From Aphodovivens sp036306585 (GTDB lineage Bacteria; Actinomycetota; Coriobacteriia; Coriobacteriales; Eggerthellaceae): a stretch of DNA of 64,000 nt. The stretch's first letter is position 1, and every line of letters starts with the position of its first letter. Shown piece by piece: positions 51,198-60,702 of this stretch. The position numbers and the translations under genes were made by a program. The notes beneath the pieces were generated by a model, which was not told the origin of the DNA, searched no databases, and worked only from the letters and a program-made list of their open reading frames with translations. The DNA is taken from positions 62,001 through 126,000 of the forward strand of contig JAXJZF010000005.1 in the NCBI GenBank assembly GCA_036306585.1. The letters run 5' to 3'.

Positions 51198-51253
51198 TCC
51201 CTCGATGCAAGAAGGGCGCATGCCTTGGCATGCGCCCTTCTTGCATCGAGGGA
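51198..51253. repeat. Perfect 27-bp inverted repeat with 2-base centre, probable terminator
   Basis: Bases 51198-51224 and 51227-51253 are exact reverse complements (arm begins TCCCTCGATGCAAGAAGGGC). The transcript would fold into a single uninterrupted hairpin with a TT centre. The inner GAAGGGCGCATGCC stem followed by CTTCTT works as a terminator for the cupin gene, but the exact pairing continues 11 bases beyond what termination needs. Confidence 0.85.
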
Positions 51254-51292
51254 GTACATGGCGGAATGTTCGTTGCCAGGCTCGAATGCAGG

Positions 51293-51298
51293 TATAAT
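51293..51298 (+). promoter_or_regulatory. -10 element of the NSS transporter gene
   Basis: A perfect TATAAT 89 bases before the ATG. Candidate -35 boxes are TTGCCA at 14 bases or TTCGTT at 18 bases; neither is ideal. Confidence 0.45.
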
Positions 51299-51387
51299 GC
51301 GTACTTCGGGCATCGGCGGACGACTGCCCGTGACAGGATCATCAGGCGCCGCTGCGAGGCGCCTTCCCAACATTCAGGGGGCTTGAT

Positions 51388-52764
51388 ATGGCAACTGGAA
51401 ACGATCGCGCCACGTGGTCGGGCAAGCTGGCGTTCGTGCTGGCGGCGGCCGCTTCGGCGGTGGGACTGGGAAGCATGTGGCGCTTCCCCTATCTGGCGGC
51501 GAAGTACGGCGGCGGCACGTTTTTGCTCGTGTACCTGGTCTTCGTGTTCACCATCGGCATCTCGCTGCTGCTGCTCGAGACCGCACTGGGCCGCCATACC
51601 GGCCTGAGCTCCATCTGCTCGTTCAAGGTGCTGGCTAAGAAATGGTCGTTCATCGGCGTGTTCATGTCGGCGGTGCCGTTCATCATCGTGCCGTACTACT
51701 GCGTCATCGGCGGGTGGACCACCAAGTACATGACCGCCTACATTACCGACGGCCCGGCAGTGCTGGCCGACGGCGGCGACTATTTCTCGAACTTCATCGC
51801 CAACGCGCCCGAGAGCATGCTGTTCATGCTCATCTTCATGGCGATCACCTACTTGGTGGTGGCCATGGGCGTGAACAAGGGCATCGAGAAGGCGAACCTC
51901 ATCATGATGCCCGCGCTCATCATCGTTTCCGCGGCGCTTGCCGTGTACGCGCTCACGCAGCCGGGCGCCATGGATGGATTGGCGTTCTACCTGATTCCCG
52001 ATGTCAGCAAGTTCTCGCCAGAGCTCATCGTGGCGGCGTTGGGGCAGACGTTCTTCACGCTGTCGTTGGCCATGGGCATCATGGTCACCTACGGCTCGTA
52101 CCTGGAAAAGAAGGAGAAGCTCACCTCGTCGGTGATGCAGATCGCGGGCACCACCTTCGCCATTTCGCTGCTTGCCGGACTGATGATCATTCCTTCCACA
52201 TTCGCCGCATTGGGGTCCGGCGAGGCCGTGGCGCAGAATGCCGGCCCGTCGCTGATGTTCATCATCCTGCCGCAGGTGTTCCACAGCATGGGCGATGCGG
52301 GCGGTATCATCGGTTGCATCTTCTTCATCCTGGTCATCTTCGCGGCGCTCACCAGCTCCATCTCGCTGGTGGAGACCTGCACCAGCATCATCGCCGACGG
52401 CGCGCGCATTCAGCGCAGGAAAGCGCTTGCCATCGTGGTGGTGTTCACCACCGTGGTGGGCATCGTGGTGAACTTGGGCTACAGCAACCTCGCGTTCATC
52501 CAGCCGCTGGGCGAGGGCACGTCCATCCTCGATTTCCTCGACTTCATCTCCAACTCGGTGATGATGCCCATCTCGGCCATCCTTACCTGTATCTTCGTCG
52601 GCTGGGTCATCAAGCCCAAGGTCATCATCGACGAGGTGCGCCTGTCGGCGAAGTTCAGCCTGGCGAAGCCGTGGAGCATCATGATCAAGTACATCGCCCC
52701 GGTGTGCATCGTGGTCATTCTGATCGCCTACGTCGCGCAGACCATGGGGGTCATCACGCTGTAG
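51388..52764 (+). CDS. Sodium-dependent neurotransmitter symporter (NSS) family transporter
   Basis: A 458-aa LeuT-fold transporter with 11-12 helices. The helix-1 signature AAASAVGLGSMWRFPYLAAK (about 20-39) contains the Na+ and substrate site; the loop GGGTFLLVYLVF follows. Bacterial NSS proteins import amino acids such as leucine, tryptophan or tyrosine with Na+. ATG 51388 follows CAGGGGG. A terminator ends the transcript 33 bases after the stop. Confidence 0.93.
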   Translation: MATGNDRATWSGKLAFVLAAAASAVGLGSMWRFPYLAAKYGGGTFLLVYLVFVFTIGISLLLLETALGRHTGLSSICSFKVLAKKWSFIGVFMSAVPFIIVPYYCVIGGWTTKYMTAYITDGPAVLADGGDYFSNFIANAPESMLFMLIFMAITYLVVAMGVNKGIEKANLIMMPALIIVSAALAVYALTQPGAMDGLAFYLIPDVSKFSPELIVAALGQTFFTLSLAMGIMVTYGSYLEKKEKLTSSVMQIAGTTFAISLLAGLMIIPSTFAALGSGEAVAQNAGPSLMFIILPQVFHSMGDAGGIIGCIFFILVIFAALTSSISLVETCTSIIADGARIQRRKALAIVVVFTTVVGIVVNLGYSNLAFIQPLGEGTSILDFLDFISNSVMMPISAILTCIFVGWVIKPKVIIDEVRLSAKFSLAKPWSIMIKYIAPVCIVVILIAYVAQTMGVITL

Positions 52765-52796
52765 CGTCTAGTCAGGATGATTCCCCCGAATGGTTT

Positions 52797-52822
52797 AGCG
52801 CCCGTCTTACCCGACGGGCGCT
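52797..52822 (+). terminator. Rho-independent terminator after the NSS gene
   Basis: A 10-bp stem (AGCGCCCGTC at 52797-52806 with 52813-52822), loop TTACCC, then TTTTC. Confidence 0.85.
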
Positions 52823-52879
52823 TTTCATTTCCCTATCGGTTTTCTTCGAGGATCGGCATCGTCGTGCCGCTTCGATCTT

Positions 52880-54466
52880 CTACATATCGCCGTATTTGCG
52901 CATGTAGTCCAGAAGCTCCTGCCTCGAGTGCAGGCCGGTTTTCGCATAGATGCGCCCGATATGGGTGTGCGCGGTGGTTTGCGAGATATGCAGCTCTTCT
53001 GCAACGCGTTTCTGCGTGAAGCCCGATGCATAGAGGGCAAGCACTTCGGTTTCGCGGGCGGATAGCAGGTATTGCGCACCCATCATCTCGGCATTGTGGC
53101 GCAAGACCGCGCTGCGGGCATCTGCCATCGTGGAGTCTTCATCGAGACCGAGGAGCCGTTCGAGCCGAGCGCTGCCGCCCTTGTTTTGGTCCGGCGTGGA
53201 ATTACCGTTCTCCGTAGAAGAGGCGGCGGCGCCTTCGGCGCCGTCGCTGTTGATCGCCAGCTGGGCGGCATAGCTCGACACATCGATGAGCTTGACCAAG
53301 ATGAGCTGCGTTGAGATCAGCAGAAGCAGGCTGATCACCGTCCCGGTGAAATGGCTGTCGCTGCCGGAGGGCATCGCCCCGAGAACCACGAAACGTCCGA
53401 ATGCTCGCGCTAATGTCCAGATAGCCCACACGATGGCGGCATAATAGAACGGGTCGCGCCAACCCGAGGCCAAATAGGCGATGGTCAAATGCCACACATA
53501 TACCGTCATAAGCGTGCCCAGCATGGTGGTGGCGATGGCCCCGATCTCCAAGTGGTCGGGGAAGGCGCAGTACAGCACCAACGCGACTGCGGCTAGAAGC
53601 TGCATGACGATCCACACCGTTACCGTCATCGTGCGAGACTGGCGCCGAATGGTCGACACGATGAAGAGCAGGCACATGGCTTCGGTTAGCGCGAAGCAGG
53701 CGATGCGCGCCGAAAAGGTGAAGGGGATCGCCGACCCGCTGGGGAACCCGGCGAGGAAGCCGGCAACCAACGCCAGCGCTGCAAGGCCCATCGAGCAGGC
53801 GACGAGGAAGCGGCTGCTTGCTGCCCCTGAGCGCACGAAGGCGAAGTAATCATCGGCGCGTCCTTGCTCCTCATTTTCCTTGCAGCTGCGGCGGTTCGCC
53901 CATGCCAAGCAGCCGAACTGGGCAAGAACGATTGGGGCGACGGCAAGGCAGCGCATCCCGTCGGGCAGGTGGACGATGGAGAAGGTGAAGATCTGCGCCG
54001 CCATCATCCCGCCGAACACCAAGATGGCGCCACGCTCCATGCCGAGCGGCACTTCGTCGTCGTAGGCGCGTCGCAGCCAGCAGGCGATGCAGAGCGCGGC
54101 GGCGATGGTTGCCGCCACGCTCAGGCCGAACCGTACGGGAAACGTGCAGAGCCCCGTGAAACGCAGCACTCCCATGGCGAGGATGACCGCCGTTTCAACG
54201 GCGGCGGCAACGCGCACGAGCACTCGCATGAGGGGTCGCGTGCAGATGAAGCGGGTCTTGTATAGGATGGCGGCGGCGACGAGGCAGGGTATGAGAGCGA
54301 CCGCTGCGGCTCCGTCGGTGAAAACGCCCTCGTCGGTGAATCGCAAACTGCCCTGAGTGGCAACGGCTAACCCCGCATAGGCGCAGGCAACCCCGAGCGC
54401 TGAGGGCCATAACGGCGCGTAATGCCCGAAAAAGCCGAGCGGCCCCCTTGCCGCAGCAGCAGTCAT
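52880..54466 (-). CDS. LuxR-type regulator with polytopic membrane domain
   Basis: A 528-aa protein: about 12 hydrophobic helices in residues 15-420, a polar linker, and a C-terminal LuxR helix-turn-helix (LSARETEVLALYASGFTQKR and the following recognition helix region, about 465-525). Such membrane-bound LuxR proteins are abundant in Eggerthellaceae and often sit beside molybdoenzyme operons, where they are thought to sense small molecules. ATG 54466 has GGGGGAGA upstream; ATG 54496 is an alternative start. It is divergent from the TorD-molybdopterin oxidoreductase operon and most likely activates it. Confidence 0.88.
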   Translation of the reverse strand: MTAAAARGPLGFFGHYAPLWPSALGVACAYAGLAVATQGSLRFTDEGVFTDGAAAVALIPCLVAAAILYKTRFICTRPLMRVLVRVAAAVETAVILAMGVLRFTGLCTFPVRFGLSVAATIAAALCIACWLRRAYDDEVPLGMERGAILVFGGMMAAQIFTFSIVHLPDGMRCLAVAPIVLAQFGCLAWANRRSCKENEEQGRADDYFAFVRSGAASSRFLVACSMGLAALALVAGFLAGFPSGSAIPFTFSARIACFALTEAMCLLFIVSTIRRQSRTMTVTVWIVMQLLAAVALVLYCAFPDHLEIGAIATTMLGTLMTVYVWHLTIAYLASGWRDPFYYAAIVWAIWTLARAFGRFVVLGAMPSGSDSHFTGTVISLLLLISTQLILVKLIDVSSYAAQLAINSDGAEGAAASSTENGNSTPDQNKGGSARLERLLGLDEDSTMADARSAVLRHNAEMMGAQYLLSARETEVLALYASGFTQKRVAEELHISQTTAHTHIGRIYAKTGLHSRQELLDYMRKYGDM

Positions 54467-54771
54467 TGCGTCTCCCCCTGTCGTCTCATTTGCCATCGCC
54501 TTCGATCCCGAGCTGCCCTGAACCCTGCCAGATGATGGCGAATATGCGGAGCGGATGCTTGCAATTCGGTAAAACTCCAGATGGGGACCATGGTACCGCA
54601 AAGCAGGGGATGGGTGTCATCTCTTTTGGAGGACATCCGTTCCTGATGGTCACGGGCGGTTTTCCCCAAGAATCGTCTGTAAGAGAGGACGGCGCTGCGT
54701 GCCGCATGCCCATACTGGGCCCCATTGAAGCGGTGCCGGAGGAGGGTGCCGCGCAGGGAGGGGGGATCGAT
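54467..54771. other. Divergent control region between luxR-type and torD-like genes
   Basis: A 305-base gap. It holds an ACCATGGT palindrome (54587-54594) within GGGGACCATGGTACC and an A-rich spot at 54569-54575, but no promoter with clear hexamers. It is the expected target site of the LuxR-type regulator. No gene is seen; the open frame that runs through it on the plus strand is an upstream extension of the TorD frame. Confidence 0.4.
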
Positions 54772-55464
54772 ATGCCGATGGATGATGCTCGCCTTTTCGC
54801 CGTGCTCGCGCAATGTTTCGGCCCCGCTGCCCAAGACGAATGGGAACGTACGATAGGCGACGACGAATGGCAGGCGCTCATCGCTCGCCTTCGCGCGCTG
54901 GTCCAATGGCCCGATGCGTGGGGCGTAGCGGCTCCCGTCAAGCGTGCGCGCCGCGCCGTCCCGCTGCAAGAGTTCCTTTCCGAACGAGAGGTCGACGCTC
55001 TCTTCTCTCCGCCCTCTTTCAGCCTTAAGCAAAAGTTCGCCGCGCGCCATTTCACCGGCGGCCTGCCGGATAGCGCGCTGCCCATCGAATCTTTGCATGT
55101 CGAGTGGACCGCCGATCCGAAGCGCGGCCTGTTCGCTCGCCAAAAGGGTTTGTATTCCGCCGACACCGCGCTGTACATGCGCGATCTCATCGACGGCTTG
55201 GGCTTGGAGCTCCCGGAAAACCTTGCGGCCTATCCCGACCACCTGTCGCTTGAACTGGATACGGTGTCGTATCTGCTGGAGGCGGGTCGCGCCTCCGACG
55301 CGCGCCAGCTGTTCCTGGAACGCAGCGAATGGCTGACGGCGTACCGGCTGAAGCTCGTGGCGCTTGGGGAAGAGGCGCTGTTCTACCTGGCTATCGTCGA
55401 CGCTCTTTTGGGAATCAGGGCCCAGCTTCTTGCCGAGGAAGGGCGGGGAGTCGAGTCGGCGTGA
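54772..55464 (+). CDS. TorD/DmsD family molybdoenzyme chaperone
   Basis: A 230-aa all-helical chaperone of the TorD family, which binds the Tat signal and cofactor-free form of molybdoenzymes and holds them until the cofactor is inserted. The central family pattern appears as ADTALYMRDLIDGLGLELPE and YPDHLSLELDTVSYLLEAG. ATG 54772 follows GGGAGGGGGG by six bases; the frame upstream to 54448 is open but not TorD-like. The oxidoreductase gene starts 94 bases after the stop, so this is its dedicated chaperone. Confidence 0.85.
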   Translation: MPMDDARLFAVLAQCFGPAAQDEWERTIGDDEWQALIARLRALVQWPDAWGVAAPVKRARRAVPLQEFLSEREVDALFSPPSFSLKQKFAARHFTGGLPDSALPIESLHVEWTADPKRGLFARQKGLYSADTALYMRDLIDGLGLELPENLAAYPDHLSLELDTVSYLLEAGRASDARQLFLERSEWLTAYRLKLVALGEEALFYLAIVDALLGIRAQLLAEEGRGVESA

Positions 55465-55558
55465 CGACCGGTGCCGTTTCACGATGTTCGTTTGGCGCGG
55501 AAGCGCTCACGATAGGGAAATGACGAGAAAGATCAGAGGGAAAGAGAAAGGGGAGAAG

Positions 55559-57754
55559 ATGACGGAAACCACCATCACCAGGCGCAGCTTCCTAGCGGCA
55601 GGTGCTGGCGTTGCTGCAGTGGCGGCCACCGGCGGATTCGTGGGATTTTCCGCCTGGGAGGCCGAGCAGGCGCATGCCGCCGGCGAGAAGAAGGCCGTGC
55701 ATTCGCTGTGCAACTCCTGCTCGTCCAAGTGCGGATTCACCGCATACGTGGGCGAGGACGGGCGTTTCACCGAGATGGTCGGCGACCCCGATCATCCATA
55801 CTGCGACGGCACGCTGTGCGCGCGCGGTTACGGTTACGCGTCCATTGCGTGGTCGGAGGATCGCCTGACCGACCCGCTGAAGAAAAACGACCAGGGCAAG
55901 TTCGAGGCGATAAGCTGGGATCAGGCCTACACCGAGATCTCCGACAAGGTGAAGGCCATTCTCGGTTCGGATGGCCCGCAGGCGCTCATCATGATCCAGG
56001 ACCCGCGTCCGTCGGGCAGCTACTACACCAAGCGCTTCATGAATGCGCTGGGCTCGGCGAACGTCTACACCCACGGTGTGTCGTGCAACATGTCGAAGAA
56101 CTCCGGCATGGTGCAAGCCATCGGCGCCGCCGACTTCACCACCGACGTAGCCAACGCCAACATGGTCATGTTCCTGGGCCGCAGCTACGCTGACGGCATC
56201 CGCCCCAGCTCGCTGCATTCCCTGCGCGATGCGCACCGCAACGGGACGCACGTCGTCGTGGTCGATCCGCGCATGAACGCCAGCACCCTGTATGCCGACG
56301 AATGGGTGCCCATCAAGCCCGGCACCGACCTGGCGCTTATCCTTGCCATGGCGAATGTGCTGGTGAGCCAGGGCAAATACGACGCCGACTACATTGCCAA
56401 CTACACGGTGGGCTTCGAGGACTGGCAGCAGCGCCTGACCGAGTACACGCCCGCCTGGGCATCCGAGATCACCGGCATTCCTGCCGACACCATCGAGCGG
56501 CTTGCCAATGAAATGTGGGATGCCGCGCCGAAGGCCTCCATCGAGCAGGGCTGGCGTGCAGCGTTCGGTTGCGCGCATCAGAACTCCGGTGAGACCGCGC
56601 GTGCGCTGTGCCTGTTCAACACCCTGCTGGGCTGCTGGGGCGTCGAGGGCGGCGCGTACTTCCCGCCCAGCCAAAGCGCCGGCAAGCTGGAGGATCCGAA
56701 GTTCGCCGCGCCCCCGGCCCCGGCAGGCAAGATCATCGGCCAAGCCGAATACCCGTTGTCTTCCGGCGGCATGGGCGTTTCCACCTACGCGCTCTCGCTC
56801 ATCCCCGAAGGCAAGGTCAAGGGCGTGTTCTTCTACCAGTCCAACTGCGTGGCGGGCTACTCCAATCCGGCCAAGCTCGGCGAGTTCCTGCAGTCGGCAG
56901 AGCTTTCGGTTGCCATCGATGTGCAGATGACCGAAACCTGCCAGGCCTGCCAGTACGTGCTGCCCGACACCAGCTACCTGGAGCGCCTCGAAGTGCCCGA
57001 GTTCGTGGGCGGCAAGGTGCCGGTTGTCAGCCTGCGCGATCGCGTGATCGAGAAGGTGCACCCCAACACCAAGCCTGTCGACGAGATCTTCTCGGAGTTG
57101 GCCGAGGCGTGCGGCGTGGGACAGTACTTCCAGTTCACCGTCGACGAGCTTGCCGACGCTCAACTGAAGACGCTGGGGCTTTCGCTCGACGAGCTGCGCG
57201 AGAAAGGCACCATCACCTTCCCCGAAAAGGCCCTGGCCTACGGGTTGAAGACCACCTGGGGCACCGATGACAAGAAGGTGCATTTCACCAGCGCCGCCTG
57301 CGAGGCGGCCGGCTTCCCGGCGTCGCCCGGGTGGCTGGAACCCAAGGTGATGCCGGGCGAGGGCCAGTTCCGCCTTGTCGGCGGCAAGCAGGCCGTCCAC
57401 ACCCACACCCAGACCGCCAACATCGAACCGCTCATGGCCATCACCAAGATGTACGGTCTCGAGCGCATCTGGATGAACGCCGATGTGGCTGCCAGCATGG
57501 GCATTGCCGACGGCGACGAGGTGGAGGTTTCCAGCGAGACCTGCACCGGGCGCACGCGCGTGAAGGTGACGCAGCGCATCGAGCCTACGTCCATCTACCT
57601 GCCCAGCCATTACGGCTGCTCGGTGCCCGAGCAGCACACCGCCTATAACGTGGGCTTGCGCCAAATGGACTTCGTGCCCTTCCATATCGAGCCCGGCTAT
57701 GGCGGCACCATGTCGCAAGAGACGCTTGTCACCGTCAAGAAGGTAGGTGCATGA
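55559..57754 (+). CDS. Tat-exported molybdopterin oxidoreductase, PsrA/PhsA-like catalytic subunit
   Basis: A 731-aa DMSO-reductase-family enzyme. Tat signal ITRRSFLAAGAGVAAVAAT (about 6-24). The 4Fe-4S site is CNSCSSKCGF with a fourth Cys in GTLCARG. The likely Mo ligand is Cys in THGVSCNMSKNSG (about 175-187). The C-terminal cofactor domain has ASMGIADGDEVEVSS. Length and layout match polysulfide, thiosulfate or related reductases (PsrA, PhsA, SrrA type) rather than the longer catechol dehydroxylases. With FeS and NrfD subunits behind it, it would take electrons from quinol on the outer face of the membrane. The substrate cannot be fixed from sequence. ATG 55559 follows AGGGGAGAAG. Confidence 0.9.
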   Translation: MTETTITRRSFLAAGAGVAAVAATGGFVGFSAWEAEQAHAAGEKKAVHSLCNSCSSKCGFTAYVGEDGRFTEMVGDPDHPYCDGTLCARGYGYASIAWSEDRLTDPLKKNDQGKFEAISWDQAYTEISDKVKAILGSDGPQALIMIQDPRPSGSYYTKRFMNALGSANVYTHGVSCNMSKNSGMVQAIGAADFTTDVANANMVMFLGRSYADGIRPSSLHSLRDAHRNGTHVVVVDPRMNASTLYADEWVPIKPGTDLALILAMANVLVSQGKYDADYIANYTVGFEDWQQRLTEYTPAWASEITGIPADTIERLANEMWDAAPKASIEQGWRAAFGCAHQNSGETARALCLFNTLLGCWGVEGGAYFPPSQSAGKLEDPKFAAPPAPAGKIIGQAEYPLSSGGMGVSTYALSLIPEGKVKGVFFYQSNCVAGYSNPAKLGEFLQSAELSVAIDVQMTETCQACQYVLPDTSYLERLEVPEFVGGKVPVVSLRDRVIEKVHPNTKPVDEIFSELAEACGVGQYFQFTVDELADAQLKTLGLSLDELREKGTITFPEKALAYGLKTTWGTDDKKVHFTSAACEAAGFPASPGWLEPKVMPGEGQFRLVGGKQAVHTHTQTANIEPLMAITKMYGLERIWMNADVAASMGIADGDEVEVSSETCTGRTRVKVTQRIEPTSIYLPSHYGCSVPEQHTAYNVGLRQMDFVPFHIEPGYGGTMSQETLVTVKKVGA

Positions 57755-58299
57755 TGACCCGCTACGGAATGCTCATCGACACGACGAACTGCATCGGATG
57801 CTACGCGTGTCGCACGGCGTGCCAGCGCCAGAACGGCCTGGACCCCGATATCGATTACATCCGCTATGAAGATCGCGAAACCGGAACGCTTCCCTATGTG
57901 CATCACGAAACGGTGCCTCTCCAATGCATGCACTGCGAGGATGCTCCGTGCGTGCAGGTGTGCCCCACCGGGGCAAGCTACATCGGCGAGGGCGGCATGG
58001 TGCGCGTCGACGAATCCAAGTGCATCGGCTGCCGTTACTGCATGGCTGCCTGCCCCTACCAGGTGCGCGTCCACAACAAGGTGACGGGCGCCGTCGAGAA
58101 GTGCAAGTTCTGCCACGCCTGGGTTTACGAGCATCCCGACACGCCGTCGAACACGTGCGTCACGGCATGCGTCACCGGTTGCCGCATCTTCGGAGACCTT
58201 GACGATCCCGATTCAGAACTGTCCCGCGCCATCGTCGAGCGTAACGCCCTGCCCATTGCGGGCGACTTGACGAAGGCCAAGATCTTCTACGTGAGGTGA
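57754..58299 (+). CDS. 4Fe-4S electron transfer subunit (PsrB/PhsB/DmsB-like)
   Basis: A 181-aa tetracluster ferredoxin-like subunit. Four cysteine groups: CIGCYACRTACQ, CMHCEDAPCVQVCPTGA, CIGCRYCMAACPY and CKFC with TCVTACVTGC. It links the molybdenum subunit to the membrane quinol oxidase. The first ATG (57751) overlaps the stop of the catalytic gene; ATG 57754 is used here because its spacing to AAGGTAGG is better. Ends overlapping the NrfD frame region, so the three subunits are coupled. Confidence 0.92.
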   Translation: MTRYGMLIDTTNCIGCYACRTACQRQNGLDPDIDYIRYEDRETGTLPYVHHETVPLQCMHCEDAPCVQVCPTGASYIGEGGMVRVDESKCIGCRYCMAACPYQVRVHNKVTGAVEKCKFCHAWVYEHPDTPSNTCVTACVTGCRIFGDLDDPDSELSRAIVERNALPIAGDLTKAKIFYVR

Positions 58300-58304
58300 T
58301 ATCC

Positions 58305-59198
58305 ATGACGTACGAACCCATCTGGGGTCCCATTATCTCGTGGTACCTGTTCCTTGCGGGCCTGGGCGCGGGCGCGTTCATCACCTCCGCGTTCCTGGGC
58401 TGGCGCCACCCCGAAGCCACCTCGATGCAGAAAATGGGCCGCATCATAGCCCCGGTGGCGGTCATCATCGGCTTGGTGCTGCTGATGATCGATGCCGAAG
58501 CGGGCCTGCATAACCCGCTGCGCTTCTTCTACCTGCTCATGAACCCCGGATCCGTGATGATGTGGGGCGTGGTGTTCTTAAGCCTGTTCATGGTGGTGGC
58601 CATCGCCGCCTTCATCCTGGACCGCATGGATCGTCGGATTCCCAATTGGCTGGAGATCGCAGGCGTGGTGCTGGCGGTGTGCGTGGCCATCTACACCGGC
58701 GCGCTGCTGGGCGTGTGCAACACGTTCCCCTTGTGGAACAACGCGCTGCTGCCCATTCTGTTCCTTGTATCGGCGCTGTCTTCGGGCGCGGCATCGGTTC
58801 TGATGGTGGCCGTGGTGCGCCATGCCGACGAGTTCATCCGCGTGGGCGTTTTGAAGAAGTTCCACTTCTGCCTGCCCATCATCGAGCTGGTGCTGGTGGC
58901 GTCGCTGTGCTTCATCACCGCGCAGACTAACACCGCGGGCTTCGCGTCCGTCATGAGCTTGGTGCAGGGCGAATGGGCGCTGTGGTTCTGGATCGGGCTG
59001 GTGGCCATCGGCCTGGTGCTTCCCACCGTATTGGAAACCTGGCTGCTGTTCTTCAGCCCCAAGGAGTTCGAAGAGAGCCGCAAGGCGCACTGGATCAGCT
59101 TCTTCTCGGATGCCGGCGTGCTGGTGGGCGGTTTCCTTCTGCGGTTCCTCATCGTCGCTGCGGCGGTTCCCCTGACCATCGTGGTTCCGTTGGCGTAG
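58305..59198 (+). CDS. NrfD/PsrC-like membrane quinol-oxidising subunit
   Basis: A 297-aa integral membrane protein with about eight to nine helices of the NrfD/PsrC family, which oxidises menaquinol and hands electrons to the FeS subunit. The N-terminal start WGPIISWYLFLAGLGAGAF is typical. ATG 58305 follows GAGGTGAT by six bases; GTG 58296 in frame overlaps the previous stop and is less likely. It closes the operon, with a terminator at 59271. Confidence 0.9.
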   Translation: MTYEPIWGPIISWYLFLAGLGAGAFITSAFLGWRHPEATSMQKMGRIIAPVAVIIGLVLLMIDAEAGLHNPLRFFYLLMNPGSVMMWGVVFLSLFMVVAIAAFILDRMDRRIPNWLEIAGVVLAVCVAIYTGALLGVCNTFPLWNNALLPILFLVSALSSGAASVLMVAVVRHADEFIRVGVLKKFHFCLPIIELVLVASLCFITAQTNTAGFASVMSLVQGEWALWFWIGLVAIGLVLPTVLETWLLFFSPKEFEESRKAHWISFFSDAGVLVGGFLLRFLIVAAAVPLTIVVPLA

Positions 59199-59270
59199 CC
59201 ATCCGCGCCCGGTGGGCGCTTTCGTTGGCGCCTCGGGCGGAACAGCCCATCCATCGACCCTCCTCCTGGA

Positions 59271-59296
59271 AAGGCCGGCGCTTATGCGTCGGCCTT
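59271..59296 (+). terminator. Rho-independent terminator of the oxidoreductase operon
   Basis: An 11-bp stem with one G-T pair (59271-59281 with 59286-59296), TTAT loop, followed by CTTTG. Confidence 0.8.
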
Positions 59297-59414
59297 CTTT
59301 GTTTCGTCGAGGGGATGCGCGGGCGGGGCGGGGTGCGGTATCATAGGGCGGTTACATTAGCGGGCGCGCATGGGCGCGCAACGCGAGGCTTAAGACGCTA
59401 GAAGGAAGTTCTCC

Positions 59415-60479
<1,065 letters not shown>

Positions 60480-60595
60480 GCATCGGGCTGCGGGTGCGGC
60501 GCGCTGCCGGGCCCTAGTGGGTCGCGCATCTCTTTGAGCTGCCACAGCGAATGAGGGCCGGTTGCGCACTGCTTGCGCAGATCGTGTGATGCCGA

Positions 60596-60626
60596 TTGCC
60601 TTGGATCTTACTCCAGGGTCTATAGT
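60596..60626 (+). promoter_or_regulatory. MerR-type promoter in front of the lar genes
   Basis: TTGCCT (60596-60601) and TATAGT (60621-60626) are 19 bases apart, too long for ordinary sigma-70 use but typical of MerR-activated promoters. An imperfect dyad (CCTTGGA...TCCAGGG) fills the spacer, much like known MerR-family operators with CTTGGAGT/ACTCCAAG halves. The transcript would start about 70 bases before larE. No MerR gene is in the window. Confidence 0.5.
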
Positions 60627-60702
60627 CTTCTGCAAAGAACGGCTTCGCTGCGAGCCGCCTTCCGGTTTGGAGGGTGGCTCGCTGGATGTTGGAGGTGGAA
60701 AC

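Noticed and set aside
55592..57718. 708-codon minus-strand open frame
   Set aside because: Exact antisense of the molybdopterin oxidoreductase, which has a Tat signal and cluster motifs on the plus strand.
60562..60702. Longer N-terminus for LarE
   Set aside because: It would be translated from inside the MerR-type promoter, and GTG 60703 has the good ribosome site and family-like start.
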